A DNA stretch of 64,000 bases from contig SSNP01000145.1 in assembly GCA_006937955.1 (NCBI GenBank), positions 385,356 to 449,355 of the forward strand, given 5' to 3'. The notes below the pieces were generated by a model. It did no database searches. It saw only the letters and a program-made list of their open reading frames with translations, and was not told the origin of the DNA. How positions within the stretch are numbered: the first letter of the stretch is position 1; every line of letters begins with the position of its first letter. Source of the stretch: Pachypanchax playfairii. Its lineage: Eukaryota; Chordata; Actinopteri; Cyprinodontiformes; Aplocheilidae. Of this stretch, positions 24,154 through 33,840 are shown piece after piece. The translations under genes were made by a program, and so were the position numbers.

Positions 24154-26048
24154 GTCATCCACTGCTTTCAAAGCTTGGTAAACTGTTGGCAGTGTGGTTC
24201 TGCTTCAGTCCAGACTTGTGTTCCTGTTCCGTTGCTCCAGCTGTCACCGCAGCTAGCTCCGCCTGATCGATGATCGATTACACAGCCTGTTTGTGCCTGT
24301 AGAACTTTCACCAGCAACTTTCCGTACATTATTACTTAAACGTTTGAGCTTTTTTAAACAAATGATAAACCCAGCGAGTTGCCTTTTGGCTTGATTTGTT
24401 GTTTTTACATTAATTCTAAGCTTTTTTTCATTTTTCTCTCTGTTTTTTAATCATTTTATCATCAATATATCTGTTCATGTTTTTGAATATTACATAACCT
24501 TATAGCTCCCCGCATTTGCGTCATGAGGGACACCAACCATCACTAAAAAGCTTCATTTTTTCCTTCTGTAAAAGTAGCTATATATTTTTCTCCAGTAGCA
24601 TGTTTACTGAATTAATCAAGAGTGACTTTTAAGCCACTGTTGAGCTCCAACAGGTGAAGTTAGTTTTATTAAACCTCCCGCTGAAAAGGTCATTTATTTC
24701 CTGCTTGTCATGAAACGTTCTCAGATCTCACATGATCCACAGCTGTTATTCCCAGTCAGAACAGAAACTTGGACTGAGACAGGAAGATTGCAGAACAATG
24801 ATCTCTCTCCATGGTGCTGAAAGATTTTTCAGTTTCTTTGATGTTACACCTACATTAACACTGATTTTTGATGTTTCTTGAACATGCAAGAGCATTTAAA
24901 AATACAACTTCATCAATCAGATGTAGTTTAGATTAAATTCTATTGATTTCAGTCTTTTTTCTTACTTCCTTCAAGCTCCGTTTCGGCTATATAGACTTGT
25001 TTCTCCCTGTCTCTTATACTCACACATGGACAAATATGTCTGAAGTATTATAGCCTATATATAGGCTACATTTAATATAAAAAGTCAGTTTTTCACGTGA
25101 ATGTTTGAACACAATTCATCTTAGTTAAATCGGAGCAGATATGTTTGAGCTATACTGAAGGAGACTGAATCTTTAGTTTTTAGGATTCATTGTCGATCAG
25201 GTTTCAGTGAGATCAATTTGTATGAAGAACTACTGATTTGAAATAGATTTCTCAAAACTTGACAACTTGGGTGGAAATGCAAAACACGCGATTTTCTAAG
25301 AATGTCCAGCAGCCACATTAGGCAATTTATGATTTCAGAATTTCTAAAATAATTAAATAATTGGCGGTGGAGTTACGCAAAGTACCTAGCACAAAAAAGG
25401 GAGCTCCCACGTATTCCCTCGCATCACTGAGATTTGATGTGCTTTTTTGGGGGGCTTTTATCTGATTTTTTTTTTCCACAATAGACCGCCCCCCCTCCAT
25501 TGTCTCACTCATTATAATCAGCCCTTGCACACTCTCCCTCCCTGCTCCTGCGATGTTTCTTCCTCCTCCTCTTCTTTTTTTCCCTTTTTTGCGCACCAGG
25601 CAAATAGTGGCTCATCCATTCGCTCGCTGCGCTCTCGTCCACGGCGGGGCTTGTGTCTCTGCCTACTCCTGTGCGTAAGAGCGCACAGATGGATATGTAA
25701 ACGGATGCACTCCTGAAAACGCGCAGTCTGATTGTAAAAGCCTCTCTGAACGGACCTATAAACTGGCACCGCAGACTGAAGGAGTTGTTTAGGTTAAGTC
25801 AACTTCAGATTTTTATTCTGAGTGCGTTTTGGGGTTTCTAACACCCCTTTTTCTTTTCTTTACCTTCTTTTTTCCAGATCTTTTTGGATGATGATATTTT
25901 GGTAAAAGATGCTCGTCAGTGCGGATGACAGTGCGTTGCTCTCCGGGTGGATGCGTCTGGACTTTGCCGCCTGTCATGATCGTGCGCCTTTTCTCATCTT
26001 CCCGAGTGTTTTTGTTTCCGAGTGAAGTTAAACGGAGCGGAACGCACG
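24154..26048. promoter_or_regulatory. shared upstream region of cpped1 and shisa9
   Basis: The 1.9 kb between the two divergent start codons should hold both promoters and both 5' untranslated regions. CG dinucleotides become frequent from about 25590 to 26350, consistent with a small CpG island running into shisa9 exon 1. Pyrimidine runs such as the C/T-rich stretch at 25540-25590 are present. No transposon ends were recognised here, unlike most of the window. No transcription start can be placed from sequence alone. Confidence 0.55.
25757..25762 (+). promoter_or_regulatory. possible TATA box for shisa9
   Basis: TATAAA occurs in CGGACCTATAAACTGGC, about 290 bases before the shisa9 ATG. If used, transcription would start near 25787 and give a 5' leader of about 260 bases containing several upstream ATGs (for example near 25888-25910). 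The match may be chance, as the surroundings are AT-rich. Confidence 0.25.
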
Positions 26049-26563
26049 ATGACAGGGACATACTTTCTCTACGCCTTCTTGTTGCTCAAACTTATGGCTC
26101 TGGTGTGCAAGGCTGACGGAGAGCCAGGACTTCTCGGGGGATTCGTAATGATCGCCACCTCCAACGGAACCCGGGAGGAGGAAAGCGTGTCTGAGGAGAC
26201 GCCGCACACCGAGGACAAATGTCGGGGTTACTTCGACGTGATGGGCCAGTGGGACCCGCCGTTCATCTGCAAAACGGGCAATTATCTGTATTGCTGCGGC
26301 ACCTGTGGCTTCCGCTTCTGCTGCTCATTCAAGCACTCGCGGCTGGACCAGAGCACCTGTAAAAACTACGACACCCCAGTGTGGATGAAAACTGGAAAGC
26401 CCTCATACAAGAAAAATAACAAGATGGACGGCAGCACTAAAGATAAGACGAACTTAATTGTTTACATCATTTGTGGAGTAGTAGCCATTATGGCTCTGGT
26501 GGGGATTTTCACCAAACTGGGTTTGGAAAAGGCACACCGACCCCAAAGGGAGAACATGTCCAG
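26049..26563 (+). CDS. shisa9: shisa9 coding exon 1: signal peptide, Shisa domain, membrane segment
   Basis: The ATG at 26049 opens 171 codons plus two bases, ending at a GTGAGT donor. Residues 1-22 form a hydrophobic signal peptide (MTGTYFLYAFLLLKLMALVC). Asn39 lies in an N-glycosylation site (NGT). Residues 58-104 form the cysteine-rich Shisa domain with eight cysteines (58, 74, 82, 83, 86, 91, 92, 104) and the signature CRGYFDVMGQWDPPF and YCCGTCGFRFCC. Residues about 136-156 (LIVYIICGVVAIMALVGIF) are a single membrane span, followed by KLGLEKAHRPQRENMSR. This matches Shisa9/CKAMP44, a type I membrane protein that modulates AMPA receptors at synapses. Shisa6 and Shisa7 differ clearly in the same region. 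An in-frame GTG lies nine codons upstream, but the ATG directly before the signal peptide is the sensible start. Confidence 0.96.
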
Positions 26564-26579
26564 GTGAGTCCCTCCAGCG

Positions 26580-26616
<37 letters not shown>

Positions 26617-27023
26617 TTACAAAGACACCTGCAGTTGTATGCACGTACACACGCACGCACGGAGCGATCGCAGCGTGCATTTTGTTATCTTCACAGTAAA
26701 TATCAGAAAGCAGGTCATTCAAACATAAATCAGTTTTTAAACACCTTAAACGCATTGCATCTTTCACACGGCGCGCGCACAAACTGTTTCGAGGCAACCA
26801 ACACTTATGACATAATCTGATCATTATTTAAAAGCTGCTAAGGCAGCTGCAGCAGGTGATCTCTCCCCTGAAGCAGGCGGGAGTTGTGTCTATCTGTGTG
26901 CAGCAGAAATCACAGCAAATCCCCGTCATTTGCGGTAGCTGCACCGCACAGTGAGTGAATAATTCAATTAGCTGTTACGCGCAGCTCTTCATTGCCTGCA
27001 CCTTTCTCTCCTTTGTCTGACAG
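26564..27023. other. shisa9 intron 1
   Basis: A 460-base intron starting GTGAGT and ending TGACAG. A CT and then TG dinucleotide run lies 17 bases after the donor. Confidence 0.85.
26580..26617. repeat. (CT)n(TG)n compound microsatellite
   Basis: About 13 CT repeats run directly into about six TG repeats, close behind the shisa9 exon 1 donor. Confidence 0.95.
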
Positions 27024-27058
27024 GGCCGTCGCCAGTGTGTTGCAGGGCGGGTGTCCAG
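27024..27058 (+). CDS. shisa9: shisa9 coding exon 2 (35 bases)
   Basis: A CTTTGTCTGACAG acceptor and a GTGAGC donor bound 35 bases. With the AG left by exon 1 it reads R-AVASVLQGGCP-(G). This aligns with the membrane-proximal RALADVM or RALADIL segment that follows the same intron position in Shisa9 and Shisa6. The phase is 2 in and 1 out. The reading frame stays open past the donor for a further 71 codons, but that readthrough does not resemble a Shisa tail and the donor is strong, so splicing is preferred. The intron before it is only 460 bases. Confidence 0.85.
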
Positions 27059-27296
27059 GTGAGCAGTTCCGGGGGGAGGAGGCCCTCGGGATTCACTCGC
27101 AGCACTTTGTTTCCAGGACTGCAAACCTCCGTGAGTTATTTGAGTGTGTTTGCAAAAAGCTGGTGATAAAGTGTGTCCGGTTGATGTTGACTATAATGAG
27201 CAGAGGGGAGAATTTAAGGATCAAGTTGATTATTTTACCTGGATTTAAACATTTTTTGAGGAAAATGTGACTTTTTTTTGTTTCATGAGTGAAGAA

Positions 27297-27312
27297 ACAC
27301 ACACACACACAC
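27297..27312. repeat. (AC)n microsatellite
   Basis: Eight AC dinucleotides in a row. Confidence 0.9.
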
Positions 27313-28877
27313 TTGCAAATCATCTTGTATTTTAGCAGACAGAATTTGGTTTATGTCACACTGGCCAGATCCATTTGACATTGTGTTTTCAGAGCTCGTC
27401 TTCTCTGCTGCTTTGCAAATCCAACCCATATCCAGTCTTTTTTTATTTTGTTTTGGGTCATGATGTAATTTGAGACAGAAAGGAGGAAAGTGGGAGTGTG
27501 TGTGAGTCAGTGAGGAAGAGGTGAAGAATCTGGTCCTGTCTGTTGTTTATGTTTTGGATTTTTGTTGTTGATCTCTTATATTAACTATTATTTAAAGGAT
27601 GAAGTGATTTAATACAAAGCATAGAAATACCATTTATTTCTACTGCACCCTGTGGGCCACTACAGCATCCAGTGTCTGCGCTGAAGATCAAACACATGAA
27701 CACAGTCGCTCTGCAAATAGACCAGACTTATAAAACAAACAGGGGAAACAGCATCAGTGTTTAAAATCTCCTCAAGTTGCATTGTCAGCCTTAAATTGGA
27801 ATAATTTTGAAGCTGTGTAAGTGGAAATGTTTTGAGAATAGTCACTCTGCAGCATCCGCTCGGACTGGCAGTGATGACACGAGGCCTCTCACCTGAAGTG
27901 CTCAGGAGGGCACGGCTGTGAATCTGTTTTATTTTTTGCTGTGTGGAACTTGTTCCATCAAACCATTTAATCCTCTGGCCTGTGTGTAATCATGTGAAAT
28001 GTTATTAACCTCTGCGATCCGGCAGGATCCTCTTGCTCAACCACCTGATTGCTTTACACTCCCCCACCTCCACTGGCACGCGGAGACGATTCATCACGGC
28101 TGCCGGAAAACAAGCAGGAATTAGATATGGATTCTCAGGGTGTGGATGTGTTCGCTTTATTTGGACTGATTAACAAGATGGTAAATAGACTCAAAAGGGC
28201 AAAGTGGGTTTTCATTAATAGTGCGACTGTGGCTGCGAAGGGACTGGATCAGGTTGCAGGTGGGAGAAGAGTGAGGAGACTGGTGATTACAAAGTGAAGA
28301 CAAGTGCTGGAGTTAAAGGGGTCGGGTGTGATTTCACACAGAAAAGGAGTGCCGGGAAAATTAAATCACCACATGCAAAACAAAGATGTTGAAGACAGCG
28401 TCTATAATTATATATTGTAAAGATTTTTAAAGGCAAAAATAGGAGTATTTAATCTCATCGCAGGTTTCACATCTTTTGGTAAAATGGTTAGACAAGTTGA
28501 AGCTCCAAGACAGAAGTGGTTTCATTATGAGTATCATAGCTGGCAGGGTGATACAGCAGTTCCCTGAAACATTCAGACTCCTACAACTGAAATTCCCAAA
28601 CGTCTTCAGAATCAGTGTGAATAGAATCCCTCATATAAATATAATCATGATGGAGGTATTTTATCATTCAGGGTTAGGGTAGTTTTCTGCAGCATGGAAG
28701 TAACTTGAAAAAATAAATAAAAGCAGTACCTAAAACATTTGATTTCATGCATTTCTCGAGCTGCGTTTCATGCTGGTTAAAATTCAACATCTCGGCTGAG
28801 AACATTGTCACTGTTCTCACAAGGCAGGATACTTCCTTCTTTGGTCAAAGAAAACGGTTAAATGGAACAGACTTATC

Positions 28878-29364
28878 TTAGCTGCCTGTTTACGTCCCAC
28901 CCCTCATAGCATAGTAGCGTAGCAGCATTCCTTCAGCCATAGAACTGGAAATGTTAATAAAAATAAATGTATAAGCGAGTTAGTACCCTCTAGCCACCAA
29001 AGCTGCAACTACGAAGCAACTAACCAACCGTACAAAAGATTATAGATATAAGTCCGATAGTAACAATTAGTTGACCTACATTAAAACTGGAAATTTGCCC
29101 CCGAAGTAGCTGCTACCGGCTCCCGATCCGCCATCTTTTTGAAAATACCGTGCTGTAGTTTGGTGAATTTTTGACTGAGGGAAGGCATCAAGGCACGTTC
29201 CATGTATACTTAGTAAATTAGCTAAACGGCAGACAAACCGAGGACAGACACCTCGGTAGCACATGAACATTGGGACACATCTTGGTGGTCCCTGATGACG
29301 TATCTCCTAAGCAACCGGGGCGGGACCAAGGCATCAAGACGAGGTTCCTTAACGTTGAGAAACA
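28878..29364. mobile_element. MITE family C, truncated copy
   Basis: The sequence from AGCTGCCTGTTTACGTCCCA to CCTTAACGTTGAGAAAC is an inverted version of the intact element at 33250-33837, sharing long stretches such as AACTGGAAATTTGCC and AGCTGCAACTACGAAGCAAC (small differences). The 5' end of this copy is lost, the other terminal repeat survives in part. Confidence 0.75.
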
Positions 29365-29517
29365 AGCAACAGACTTTAGAGAAAACATGGCAGCGAATAG
29401 GCAAAAAGCATCAAAGAACTTTAAAGAACGTATTTATTTTTAGATTTACATGCTTTGCTTTGTTGGAAGTGAAAAACGACTTGCATGTTGCTGATTAAAA
29501 GCTGTTTGTTTGTGCAG

Positions 29518-29559
29518 GATTCCCTGACTATTACCAGTACCCTAATCCTAAAACTGCAG
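29518..29559 (+). CDS. shisa9: candidate shisa9 micro-exon (42 bases)
   Basis: A TGTTTGTTTGTGCAG acceptor and a GTAACC donor bound 42 bases. Exon 2 leaves one base (G), and this segment starts with GA, giving Gly and then FPDYYQYPNPKTA plus one base. Entry and exit are both phase 1, so the exon could be skipped without changing the frame. I do not recall this peptide in mammalian SHISA9. It may be a fish-specific or alternatively spliced cassette in the start of the cytoplasmic tail, or a chance arrangement of splice sites. The tyrosine and proline content is unlike the surrounding noncoding DNA but is weak evidence on its own. Confidence 0.4.
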
Positions 29560-32500
29560 GTAACCCTGGACTAGTTTTTTCTTCTTATGGCACGTTCAAC
29601 ACAAATGAGATATCATTCATTGGTAACACACCTGCTGAGGTCTGAGTTTAGTGCGTCAGAGGCTCTTCAGCTGACACATCCTTCTGTATGTGTAAAAAAA
29701 TGAACGCTCGGGTCTCTTTGTGAACCAAAACCAGCTCTTCCTACAAACCTTCCAGTCCATTAGGTTCTTTCAGTCTTTCATGTCATCTGAAACCAAAAGA
29801 CTTTGTTTGAATCCTTAAAAGAATGAAAATCCAGCTTCTCTTTTAGCATCAAAGAGCGTAAAGGACAAAGACGAGAGGAATGGAAAAGGACGAATAGAGG
29901 AAACGGGCGCAAACGCAGGGAGTCGAATGATCTCAGCGGCAACATCCAAACTAATGACACCAATCGCTCTTGAAGCCCAGCGGCTTTGCGTGTGTCATTT
30001 TCTATTTGAAAGCACTTTTAAAGCTTCTTTCTTCCACAGATTGACATGAATGACTTGAAAATGACCAGTCTGAGTGCCTCCTACCAAAGATTTTAGCGCT
30101 CTGAACTTCAAGTCTTTATACTAATTTAAAACCCACCGCTAATGGTTTTGTTACGTCATTTACTTTAAAGCCATTAATGAGTTAGCTGTGAATCGGAAAA
30201 AAGTAGTTATTCTTGTAAATGACTTTAATATACACATTCTCCTGTTCAATAATGGGCTTCTAACATTTTCTAATTGCCAATTTTGTATCACACTAAAACA
30301 CTTGAGTTAGACAGTACCATTAGTTTTATAAACACATTTACAGAAGACTCTGTGTTCACAGTTTAGTTTGTGTGCAAATTTAATTACCTGAGTTGTTGCT
30401 ATAATCTGCGTTTATACATTCGGAGATGCAAAAGATGAGTTTAATGGGTGAATGTTTCTGAAAAATTAGTTTTACTCCTGTGTCTGTGTGCACATGCTCG
30501 TATGCACCAAGTCAATGTCTTTTTACGTGCAGCGCAGGCCTGTCAGAATAAGTTGCACATGCTTCGTTAAAAGTGGGTGACTGAGTGACCTTGTCTTCCC
30601 GGCTGTCATCCGAGCCTTCAGCATGTCACATCTGATTGCAGGGTGTCAGAGGAGAGAGAGGGAGCGGCAACGCAGACCAAAGAAACAAAGCAATAAGATG
30701 CTGCGAGAGAGAAAATGACTGAGCTGTATAAGTCATCTGTGAGGCTTCGATTCATTTAAAAGTGTCCTTGTGTTCAAACAAGAAGACGAGATTTCACCCC
30801 TGACTTTGTCTTTCAGACTCAGAACCTGCTGCTGGGACGTTTGATTTATCCACTCTTAGATCTGTTTTTTTATACTGATCATCTGCTTTGACCTGGTGCA
30901 GGAAGTCCAGGTACCAGAACCCCTGCAGCAAATCTGCAACCTTCAAGAGGTTGAGGAGGTTTTCTCCAGGACATTCCGCGTGTGTTTAATATGACTAGGG
31001 CATCATGATAAAATGTTATTTAAATTCTTTTATGAAACCAGACATTTTTGGTAAATCTGTGGACTTAAAAACCTCCTAAATCTGAATTCCGAGTCAGTTT
31101 TTGATTTAATCCAGCCAGAGAGGAGCAACAAAAAGAAGAGACAGTTACAGCCTGAGATCCCCAAAAAACAGACACGCGTCTGTTTCTCGTTCTCTCCGTG
31201 GTCTTGTTCCTTCACCGTCTCTGCTACTGATTCTCTTAATGTGCGCCCTCTGCAGCCCTGGAACGTTGTTAGAACTCCTGTTTATTAGAGTTCTGGGACC
31301 ACACAGCCAACAGGCACTGAGTAACAGCAGACAGTAGACTCCTCACACAGGCGGGGAAGGATACTGGCCAAAAAGGTGTTAACGCAGCGAGGGAGCGAGG
31401 GAGGGAGCCTGGGACATGAAAGGAAAAGCCAAAAATGTTTTGGAAAATGAGAAAAGAAAGAAAAATGGTTTTTTAACTCATTTATCTTTTGAAATCCAAT
31501 TTGTAAAGTCGGTTATTTACACAGTAACAAACATTTTATTCTGCAGGCACACAAATCTGAAGCGTATTTCGATGGGCAGCGTGTTGTATCTTGCATCTTT
31601 CAGTCTGCAATTTTTCATACGGTCACTGCGGCGTGATGCATTTAAAAAAAAAAAAAGAACATCTTAACATCCAACATTCCGAGCACTCCATCCCTCCTCA
31701 CGAATATTAATCAGTTCATTTACTCAGGAAGTCACATCTTGGACTTGACAGGTAATTACATCAGTGTGTGTGTGTGTTTATGTCCATATATTGTAGACGC
31801 CTCCATCTTTTTGCATTCATATGTCACAAACTCCGACGCTGAAACCCTCCGTGCGTTGAGCAATATTACACCCATTCATCTTCATTTATTTCAGTCTCAT
31901 TTATTTTTGACTACCTGTAATGATATAACACTCGCTGGCAGTCGTGGGATAAACGCACAGCCTTCCCATCTGTATGTTTGAGCAGGTGGTTATCACTACT
32001 GCTTTCTAATTAACTGCAACACTAACTCCTCTTAATCATCTGTTCAAACTAATGAGTCAAGCCTTTTGCAAATATTAGGATATTTTCTGCAGTTTGAATC
32101 ATTAATATCGTTAACTACACGTTTAACTTAGCTACATATCAGGTTTTTAAGCTAAGTTATTTTAGCTGTGCTTCTAAAGGCTCATGGATCAATGCATACA
32201 GCCTTAAATGTGTCAATACAGCCGAGAAGCTTTGGAGAAAACCGTTCTGTTTCTTCTAACAATAACAAGCTTACTGTCTAAAGCCAGCTGGATCTCATAG
32301 CTGGATTATAAGTGTATTTAGGGCCCCTAACATGTAAATGTGTTAACACTGTGTAATATGCTGTGGTAAATCCTCTATAATCTGCTGCTATTCTCCTACA
32401 GTTTTGATACTTTTTATAATAGTAAAATAAACCTTTGCTCCTCTGCATGACCAACATGTATGTTTTCAGGTTGCCAGTCTAAAAGGTACCGTAAGAGGTT

Positions 32501-32884
32501 TCAGTCAAAAACTGCACGACATGATCTAAAACTAATGTCTGGATATTTTGGTGCTTTCTTATAAAACATGATGCATATTGCAATGTTTTATAAAATGTTG
32601 CTCTAAATCACTGTTGTAATGTGAGACTCAACCTTTAAGTGCACGAATCTGTTGGATTGTAGCCACAAATTCACCTTCTTTGGCTCGTCTATTTCATATT
32701 TTCTGGCGTAAGCAGGATTCAGGTTCTTTTTGCATATACCATCACATCTTCATCTATGTGACATTTCTTTAAATAATTTATTAGTTTCATGATTGATGGA
32801 CGAAAGGACCCAAATGCAGGAGGCTGGGTTGGCAGGTTCTGGATTCAAACAAACTTTATTAGAAGTAAGAGGCTCAGGGTATAT
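29560..32884. other. shisa9 intron, nothing recognised
   Basis: AT-rich sequence with a short TG run near 31764. No exon with a Shisa tail signature was found on the plus strand. Confidence 0.5.
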
Positions 32885-33168
32885 CAGGGCTTAATTTGAG
32901 CCGGATCCTTATTTTGAAAGGGTGTGTTCCGGTAACTGTTTGTTAGGATCCGTTAAGTTGGGATAAATAACAGCGGCATCAAAATGCCAAAAAGGCAGTA
33001 TAACTTACTTCTTCTGGGCTTATCATCACTTTCTCTAGCCGTGCTTGACAATTTACATGCTTGGTCTGGTCCGACGTGTGCATTCCGGTATCAGTTTGGC
33101 CTCAGTGAATTCTGGTCTCATAGCGCAATTTGCGTTCCGGTAACTTTTGATTGACAAATCAAGCACTG
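32885..33168. mobile_element. short inverted-repeat element
   Basis: The left end CAGGGCTTAATTTGAGCC and the reverse complement of the right end CAGTGCTTGATTTGTCAA form an imperfect terminal inverted repeat around 284 bases. Inner motifs TTCCGGTAAC occur near both ends in the same sense. No coding capacity was seen. Confidence 0.55.
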
Positions 33169-33249
33169 GGGTATACAGTATAGATGGTGATGGGTTCTCC
33201 CGTCACAGGTTGCCAGTCCATCACAGGGTTGCAAAGAAACAAACACCTA

Positions 33250-33837
33250 GGGTGTTTCTCAATGTTAAGGAACCTTGCCTTGATGCCTTTGTCCCGCCCC
33301 AGTTGCCTAGGAAATACGTCATGAGGGACCAAGGTGCGTTCCAATGTTCATGTGCTCCTGAGGCGTTTGTCCTCGGTTTGCCTGCCGTTTAGCTAACTTA
33401 CCAAGGATACATGGGACGTGCCTTGATGCCTTCACTCAGTCAAACATTTCTACATTGCTGTATTTTCAAAAAATGGTGGTTGAGGAGCAGCAGCAGCTAC
33501 TTTTAAGGCAAATTTCCAGTTTAAATGTAAGTCAACTAATTGTTGCTATCGGGTAACATTTGTACGGTTGGTTAGTTGCTTTGTAGTTGCAGCTTTGGTG
33601 GCTAGAAGGTACCAAATCGCTCACACATTTATTTTTAGTAACATTTCCAGTTCTATAGCTGAAAGAATGTTGCTACGCTACAATGCTCCTACGATGGGTG
33701 GGATGTAAACAGTGCACATAAACAGGCAGCCGCGGTCACGTGAGTTAAGTAAGTTCCATTGTCCTCGGTATGTAAGACGCCTCGTCTACTAAGGCAGTGC
33801 CTCGGTAGGCGAGGCACCTTGACATTGAGAAACACCC
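33250..33837. mobile_element. MITE family C, complete copy with 3-bp target duplication
   Basis: The ends GGGTGTTTCTCAATGT... and their inverted partner at 33817-33837 match at 20 of 21 positions. The element is flanked by CTA on both sides (33247-33249 and 33838-33840), consistent with a 3-bp duplication as in PIF/Harbinger elements. Its 588 bases show no transposase. The truncated relative at 28878 lies in the opposite orientation. Confidence 0.8.
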
Positions 33838-33840
33838 CTA

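Larger units (their letters stand above)
27059..29517. other. shisa9 intron between exon 2 and the candidate micro-exon
   Basis: This 2.46 kb stretch includes an AC run and a truncated inverted-repeat element at 28878-29364. No other feature was recognised. Confidence 0.55.

Noticed and set aside
26022..26048. In-frame upstream GTG as the shisa9 start
   Set aside because: Vertebrate genes very rarely start at GTG, and the ATG at 26049 lies directly before a clean signal peptide.
27059..27270. Readthrough of shisa9 exon 2 past the donor
   Set aside because: The strong GTGAGC donor follows the conserved segment, and the readthrough peptide does not resemble any Shisa tail.
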